A stretch of 13,664 bases of DNA from positions 403,960 through 417,623 of the forward strand of contig MU069597.1 in assembly GCA_002284615.2 (NCBI GenBank), given 5' to 3'. The notes under the pieces are model-generated. The model was not told the origin of the DNA and did not search any database. It was given only the letters and a program-made list of their open reading frames with translations. The translations under genes were made by a program, and so were the position numbers. Position 1 is the stretch's first letter. The number at the start of each line of letters is the position of its first letter. The stretch comes from Dunaliella salina. Its lineage: Eukaryota > Chlorophyta > Chlorophyceae > Chlamydomonadales > Dunaliellaceae. This document shows positions 9,325 to 13,664 of this stretch, piece after piece.

Positions 9325-9594
9325 TGTCACCGGATGCTTTGGTTGATTTTTGTGCAAGACTTCGGAATAATAGGAACTGAAAGTGGGCTGGGTCTGCCCT
9401 GCAATTTTTGCTGACGAATTTTACCGCGCACTCCAACCAGCAGATTTTACGATTCGCGAATTTAAGGCCATTTTTAGCGTTCTTTAAAGTACGCGTATCA
9501 CGAATGACCCATCCCTGCTTTTGTGGCTCCCTCTCTCATGTGATTCCCCCTCTTGAAAGTGGAGAGCGGAGCATAACCTCCAACAGCAGCTCTC

Positions 9595-9615
9595 CAGCAG
9601 CAGCAGCAGCAGCAG
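9595..9615. repeat. (CAG)7 trinucleotide repeat
   Basis: Seven perfect CAG units, preceded by AACAGCAGC at 9582-9590. The repeat lies inside the outer transposon, right of the hAT insertion. In one plus frame it reads as polyglutamine (LQQQQQQQ), but that frame has an upstream stop. No coding role can be shown. Confidence 0.9.
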
Positions 9616-9778
9616 CAAGGATTCGAATTAGGTCGAATTGAGAAATTAATGCCAGCATCAGCCATCAAGCTCATTTGAACTGAAAAAAATTATTCTGGGC
9701 CTCCCATTCGAATTAAATCAAATTTTTATATAAATTCTTTTGGGGGGCCATTTAAAGTGGTCGTGCAGCTACGGTATG

Positions 9779-10509
9779 TTGTCTTTTTGGCGGATTGGGG
9801 ACCCTCCTGCACCTCCCCACTGCGGCCGCTACATTGGGCTCCTTATCATTGTTACCATTCAGTGACTGCTGCTGCTTGGATTGCTGGCCTTGCATTTGCT
9901 GGCAAGGATTTCCTATTGCTGTGCTCTTGTGAACAGGGACGCTCCAAGAGGAGGGCTCCTCCAGGCAGGAGAGACAAGCTGAAGGGGGGCGTTCCTGATG
10001 AACCATTTACTGAACTGCCTCCAAGACATTGAAATCTACACCTGCATACCACCTCACACTGTCACAACAAAAACCCGTTGACAATCACTATTTCTTTTGA
10101 CAATCACAATTTCTTTTGTGTGCATATGAGCAGCACAAGTTCTGAAGCGCTCCGGGTTTTGTGCATGTGGCATCTGTGTCCTGTCAATCGTTTTCCTTAC
10201 CAGCAACAAGCATTACCATATGATTTAGGCCACTAAAGTTGCGAACTTCCCAGAGATGTGAAAGATTTTACACCTTAACTTGGAGGCTCTCACTCTCAGA
10301 GGCACTTTAGGGACCTAGAGATCCTATTAGCTGCCACTTCCTGGGTCCGACCATATGGACAACAAAGACAACAAGCATCCAGGTTGACAAGACTCAAGGA
10401 ACAAAACACAAGTGTCTGCAACACAGCTTCAGTATTGTGCTGTTAGCAATAATCCTGGAGCTGCATTGATCTCTGGTTATCAATGGCAAGTGCGGCAGCT
10501 TGGACGTAC
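9779..10509. other. Region beyond the last certain SEC22 exon
   Basis: It should hold the intron that begins at the donor GTACGT (10509 downward on the minus strand). It may also hold the final SEC22 exon. No frame here encodes a clear C-terminal membrane anchor. The best candidate, 9913-10014, is described as a finding. A 19-bp tandem repeat lies at 10079-10116. Confidence 0.4.
10079..10116. repeat. Two-copy 19-bp tandem repeat
   Basis: TGACAATCACTATTTCTTT is followed directly by TGACAATCACAATTTCTTT, with one mismatch. This is a simple recent duplication in non-coding DNA. Confidence 0.85.
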
Positions 10510-10586
10510 CTGGAAACGGAGGTTTTTGGCCCCCTTGGCATACTGCTTTGATTCTGCAACCAAAGAGCTGGACATTCGGGTCATGT
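10510..10586 (-). CDS. SEC22: SEC22 exon: second half of SNARE motif
   Basis: This 77-nt exon follows the acceptor ATGCAG and ends at the donor GTACGT. Its first two bases complete a split codon (Asn). It then reads MTRMSSSLVAESKQYAKGAK followed by NLRFQ, aligning without gaps to the segment after GEKLD in plant SEC22 as I recall it. It ends in phase 0, just before the point where the basic residues and transmembrane anchor should begin. The anchor must come from a further exon. Confidence 0.88.
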
Positions 10587-12155
10587 CTGCATTTGCAAAT
10601 CAACCAACGTGCCACTTGGTGAGGCGGTCATGTGTTGAACATAGTTTGAAACAGAGGGCGGTAGCAACAACATGGCAAGGAGGACCAACTCAGCTTATCA
10701 GAGGGGTGGCCGAGTCCGCTCTGGTCATGAGGCAAGAAAAGCAAGGGTTATACATAGGCCTACCTAGATGATGTGGCATACATTTTGCATCCTGCACTAT
10801 AAATTCAACATTAGCTTAAAAGGACATAACTTGCATGATGCAATGTGCACAGTAGCTTCGGGTGCTAATGGGCCACTGGTAACGGGAAGTGTGGCCTTCA
10901 AATCACAGACCCAAAACTCAATGTTGCCAAACAAATTCATTTGCACCCTGTATAGCCATTCAGAAGCGTAAGCCATTGTTTCTCTACCGCAACCGAGCAA
11001 GCATAGGACACCCATTACTTTTTGCTTGTGGGTGTCCATGCAGACACCAGGACTGCAAGGAGAGAGTGCGAGCACTTACTGTCCAGCTTCTCTCCTTGCC
11101 CCAAAACTTCTTGAATGTTCCGAGTCATGATGTTGTGCACCTGCAGGAAAGAAAATATGCGCACGCATGGCAGCAAGAGGTAAAAGTCTCATGAATCATA
11201 CGCATGCATGCGTCTGCCTCAGATCCACCCACAAAAGATTTGCCTTAGTCTCTGGGCCTTTGAACACAGATTTTTGGTGCGCTTGTGGTCACGCACAGAA
11301 CACAAGAAGGGCCATACAGATTATAAAGGTCCACCAGGGCAGGTGCGGAGCGGAAGCAAAGACTTGCAATGTGCTCCAACTCCAACCACTTAGCCTGGAT
11401 CAGCAGATGGCTGCCAAGTTCACCTAACGGTGACAGAACTTATGAATTGGTGAACAGGCATGTGGCATACCAACGGGTGGGTGCGCGCGGCGCAGGCACT
11501 CAGCAGAATGTGAAACCAAAGCGATGTAAATGTTTTGAAAATGCGCCGAGCTTTTCATTAATCAGCACAAGAGTTTCAAATAACGAGCTGTCCAGCTGGT
11601 GCACCTGGTGTTGACATCCAACTGAGTGAATTGCTGTGTCTCCTGGGTACTCAACAAAATTGATTGGCACGCTTCATCATCAGCCAGCGGGGAGCACTTC
11701 GCTTACTTCACTGAGATCGTCATTCAGCATGGCCATGTTTCGTTGCGTCCGGGTGTCGAGGTACAATTTCTTGGTTTTTTGGATGAAAGTATCTGCAAAG
11801 TGCACAAGCACGGCCAGGCAATACCTGATGTTCAGAGGCCACCCTGGATCACTGTTTGGATCACAAAAACAAGTTGTAGGGTGACACATCCAGGCTATAG
11901 GAACATGAACCATGCTGCATTAATTTTGCAGTGTTCATTGGGAGCCTGTGAGAGAGGCATGCCCACGTGCCTGCACCCTTGCTCGCCCAGTGTAAGCAGC
12001 ACTCCAAGTCTTTCTTTCTACATTCCAAGCATGGCCACCCACCAAACTTAATGAAGGCGTACGGCCTCTGGACAGTATCCACCTGGGATCCATATAGCCT
12101 CCCAAATTCTCGTGCCAGCTCTTCCAGGTACTGAAAAGCAAGTTTTTTGGGGTAT
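10510..12155 (-). CDS. SEC22: SEC22 R-SNARE, internal exons (partial gene)
   Basis: SEC22 is a longin-type SNARE that drives fusion of vesicles moving between the ER and Golgi. Four exons (12155-12043, 11792-11707, 11140-11080, 10586-10510) encode 112 residues. They cover the end of the longin domain (YPKKLAFQYLEEL, RPYAFIKFD), the linker (TFIQKTKKLYLDTRTQRN) and the coiled-coil SNARE motif (IMTRNIQEVLG through MSSSLVAESKQYAKGAKNLR). All junctions are GT-AG and phases agree. DTRTQRN and GEKLD are like plant rather than animal SEC22. The first roughly 75 residues lie beyond the window's right edge and the C-terminal anchor exon was not found with confidence. The residue aligned to the SNARE zero layer is Gln instead of Arg. 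Confidence 0.93.
11080..11140 (-). CDS. SEC22: SEC22 exon: first half of SNARE motif
   Basis: This 61-nt exon follows the acceptor CCTGCAG and ends at a perfect donor, GTAAGT. It reads VHNIMTRNIQEVLGQGEKLD plus one base. In the heptad register of R-SNAREs the Q in LGQGE occupies the central zero layer. In animal and yeast SEC22 this position is Arg (in RGE or RGD). Confidence 0.92.
11707..11792 (-). CDS. SEC22: SEC22 exon: longin-SNARE linker
   Basis: This 86-nt exon follows the acceptor TTTGCAG and ends at the donor GTAAGC. Its first two bases complete Asp, giving DTFIQKTKKLYLDTRTQRN and then MAMLNDDLSE. It ends in phase 0. The TFIQKTKKLY block is one of the most conserved parts of SEC22. 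Confidence 0.93.
12043..12155 (-). CDS. SEC22: SEC22 exon: end of the longin domain
   Basis: This 113-nt exon follows the acceptor GCATGCAG and ends at the donor GTGGGT. Its first base completes a codon ending in A (the family has Ser or Ala there). It then reads YPKKLAFQYLEELAREFGRL, YGSQVDTVQ and RPYAFIKF, and the last G starts the Asp codon finished in the next exon. The DNA upstream in this frame has no SEC22 similarity, which confirms the acceptor. Confidence 0.93.
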
Positions 12156-12325
12156 CTGCATGCAAGCATTGCACAACAGGGGCCCCCACCAATCAGAAGG
12201 AGCTCCTTGTTACACACACTTCCCACAGATGCAGACAAGTCATATAACTCCAACATTAACATCCCATTTGAAGACGGCTTACGAGTTTAAGGATCCTGTT
12301 GCTACCGCAGAGTAAAGAAACGATT

Positions 12326-12516
12326 GCGCAAAAATAACGTTTTGGGCCGTGCGTGGTGGTACATGGGTGCTTGGTTGTGTAAATCACCATTTTGAACAGC
12401 GATTGAGTGAAACGGGTCAAACTTGCACCTGCGAGGTTGTGTAAAATATTTCAGTTTGGGGTGCGCGGTTGGTGCGTGGTTCCATAAAATATTCATTTTT
12501 TGGGCGGTGCATGATG
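12326..12516. repeat. Degenerate interspersed repeat cluster
   Basis: Three similar blocks share an A/T core followed by TTTTGGGCGGTGCG-like sequence: 12326-12360, 12438-12480 and 12481-12516. A weaker relative around 12372-12400 shares TTGTGTAAA with the block at 12438. They may be diverged tandem copies or part of an old element. No ends are visible. Confidence 0.45.
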
Positions 12517-12925
12517 AATACATTTCACTCAGGGATGATGCGCATCTTGGGGTATATGATCAGAAGTTAAACTTGAGGTCAAGGTGAACACTCAACTAAT
12601 TTGACATACTGCCACGTAATTTGGCCCTTCTCTGGGGGACTGTACGTGGAAGATGGACATGAGCACCCCTTGTTGCCAGAATGCTGTCAGCCACATTTAT
12701 TCTTTTCAAAGGCAATGCCTATTTTCCCTGGTAACTTTTTTGTACCATTCTTCAATATCCTCACCCATTACTCAAACTCCATGCGCTCCTTTCCAAAGCC
12801 TGAAGCCTCACTCCTTTTTTCCTTGATCTATTCCTTCTCTATCTCATGCATGCCTGGCAAGCTGTAGAGATTTATTCAAAATGCAGAAACCTTTGCTTAC
12901 CTCATGGTAAGATTGAGCAACTTCC

Positions 12926-12984
12926 GCATGAATGTTACAACAAATGTCGGTGCATGAGCAAGGCGCTTGTTGTAACACTCATGC
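12926..12984. repeat. Inverted repeat, 18-bp arms, 23-nt loop
   Basis: GCATGAATGTTACAACAA at 12926-12943 is the reverse complement of 12967-12984 except at one position. Pairing does not extend beyond the arms. The transcript of either strand could form a hairpin. Confidence 0.8.
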
Positions 12985-13558
12985 ATGAAAGCCCACGAGC
13001 TCATGCCTGTCTGGCTTGACCTCCTCATTGCCATGTACATTAACTTCCAGGTTTTATCTTTATGTATGCGCAAGTAATAACAATTGGAAAGCATGGGTTT
13101 CAGATGCACAGCGAGCCACTGCCTTCTGGAAGCCGAGTGAGCAATTTGTGAGGCGTCATTCCCATTCCTTGCATGATTGGCCCCATGCGTATTGACATCG
13201 GAATTGAATTAGTTTAGACATTGTCAACTTAGCAGGCAGCACAGGAAGTGGAACATCTAAGCCACACTCGCTTCCAGTCTCACCCTTTTTCTGTGAGCGT
13301 CAAGAACACGACGCCTGATTCCAGCAAGTAATGGAACATGGCATTGTCTGACTCCACTGACAGCCGAGTGGGTTGTTGGGATGGCTGGTTTTTAAAGCGC
13401 TGGCAAAGCGCCTGTGAGTAAAGCATTTACAAGTCCACCATAATTTTTATGCACACCGACACTGGCAAATGTGGCTGGCAGGGCAAGCTGCAGCTTGCAA
13501 ACAACAACATCATGCTATGGCATGCATTTTCACAGAAAAGCATCATTACCAGCAAAAC

Positions 13559-13561
<3 letters not shown>

Positions 13562-13611
<50 letters not shown>

Positions 13612-13613
13612 GC

Positions 13614-13664
<51 letters not shown>
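13562..13664. repeat. (TG)n microsatellite reaching the window end
   Basis: A pure TG run (13562-13610) is broken once by CGCAC (13611-13615) and then continues to the last base. Its full length is not visible. On the minus strand it would be CA-rich intron sequence if SEC22 continues to the right. Confidence 0.97.

Larger units (their letters stand above)
8873..9517 (+). mobile_element. Non-autonomous hAT transposon, complete ends
   Basis: The left end CAGGGTTGGGTCATTCGCG and the reverse complement of the right end (9499-9517) agree at 17 of 19 bases. They begin with CAGGG, as is typical of hAT elements. The element is flanked by a perfect 8-bp direct duplication, CTTTTGTG, at 8865-8872 and 9518-9525. 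An 8-bp duplication is the hAT hallmark. At 645 bp it is far too short for a full transposase gene, but it keeps a BED zinc-finger ORF (9115-9324). Subterminal palindromes include a perfect 14-mer at 8940-8953, and TACGCGTA occurs near both ends. It is best read as an internal-deletion derivative dependent on transposase supplied elsewhere. It is inserted inside the 8184-9778 element. Confidence 0.93.
8184..9778. mobile_element. DNA transposon with 21-bp terminal inverted repeats
   Basis: The left end CATACCGTAGCTACATGACCA (8184-8204) matches the reverse complement of the right end (9758-9778) at 19 of 21 bases. Both differences are transitions. Both ends are followed inward by A/T-rich sequence containing TTCGAAT (left 8206-8212, right near 9621 and 9707). 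If the repeats begin at CCG, each flank carries TA, as in Tc1/mariner elements. No 8-bp or 9-bp duplication is visible, and the TA is part of the matching repeat, so the superfamily is uncertain. Without the nested hAT element and its duplicated target the element would be about 940 bp. It holds two candidate exons of an unknown protein. Confidence 0.75.
12156..13561 (-). other. Probable upstream intron of SEC22
   Basis: The missing N-terminal exons (start of the longin domain, including the usual YLTLC block) were not found anywhere between 12156 and the right edge. This span is therefore most simply an intron of at least about 1.5 kb. A minus-strand frame (12897-13109) ends close to a donor-like ATGAG|GTAAG, but its peptide does not match SEC22 or anything I recognise. 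Degenerate repeats and an inverted repeat are listed separately. Confidence 0.5.

Noticed and set aside
9097..9357. Minus-strand ORF with a hydrophobic stretch (CLLFCSICCITFF), considered as the SEC22 anchor
   Set aside because: It is the antisense of the BED ORF inside the hAT element and has no splice junction or basic residues matching SEC22.
10231..10254. Minus-strand GKFATLVA followed by a stop, considered as a SEC22 C-terminus
   Set aside because: It resembles the start of an anchor but stops after eight residues, and no acceptor gives the required phase 0.
10412..10771. 119-codon plus-strand ORF
   Set aside because: It overlaps the SEC22 exon at 10510-10586 on the opposite strand and has no recognisable domain of its own.
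11626..12051. 141-codon plus-strand ORF
   Set aside because: It lies antisense to the SEC22 exons at 11707-11792 and 12043-12155 and to the intron between them. It is a shadow frame.
12897..13109. Minus-strand frame ending at a donor-like GTAAG, considered as an upstream SEC22 exon
   Set aside because: Its peptide (ending TFVVTFMRKLLNLTM) does not match the SEC22 N-terminal longin sequence, and it overlaps the inverted repeat at 12926-12984.

Overview
This window is eukaryotic nuclear DNA, almost certainly from the green lineage (a land plant or streptophyte alga). The main evidence is a set of four split exons on the minus strand (12155 down to 10510). They encode the middle of the R-SNARE SEC22 with plant-type sequence and are joined by consensus GT-AG introns of 250, 566 and 493 nt whose reading phases all agree. 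Long non-coding stretches, dinucleotide microsatellites, a SINE-like element and DNA transposons suggest a large, repeat-rich genome. I cannot name the species.

Layout. 1-3880: no recognisable gene. It holds a short tandem repeat (121-170), a tRNA-derived SINE-like element (about 495-680), a minisatellite of three 115-116 bp units rich in near-palindromes (1656-2002) and a long TG microsatellite (2369-2459). 3885-4099: a TATA-like box, leader-like sequence and an ATG followed four codons later by a consensus splice donor, possibly the first exon of an unidentified plus-strand gene. 4100-8183: long open frames on both strands, none recognised. 8184-9778: a DNA transposon with 21-bp inverted repeats, carrying two phase-compatible candidate exons of an unknown protein. 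A second transposon is nested inside it: a 645-bp hAT-family element (8873-9517) with 19-bp terminal inverted repeats, a perfect 8-bp target-site duplication and a short BED zinc-finger ORF. 9779-10509: no certain gene, perhaps the last SEC22 intron or its 3' end. 10510-12155: SEC22 exons. 12156-13664: probably upstream SEC22 intron, with an 18-bp-stem inverted repeat, degenerate repeats and a terminal TG microsatellite.

Functionally, SEC22 is a housekeeping ER-Golgi membrane-fusion protein. The first longin exons lie outside the window, and the membrane-anchor exon was not found with confidence. The most interesting points are the nested transposons with exact boundaries, the BED-only ORF in the small hAT element, a glutamine where R-SNAREs normally carry the central zero-layer arginine, and the quasi-palindromic minisatellite. 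Nothing here resembles a prokaryotic operon, CRISPR array or rRNA gene.
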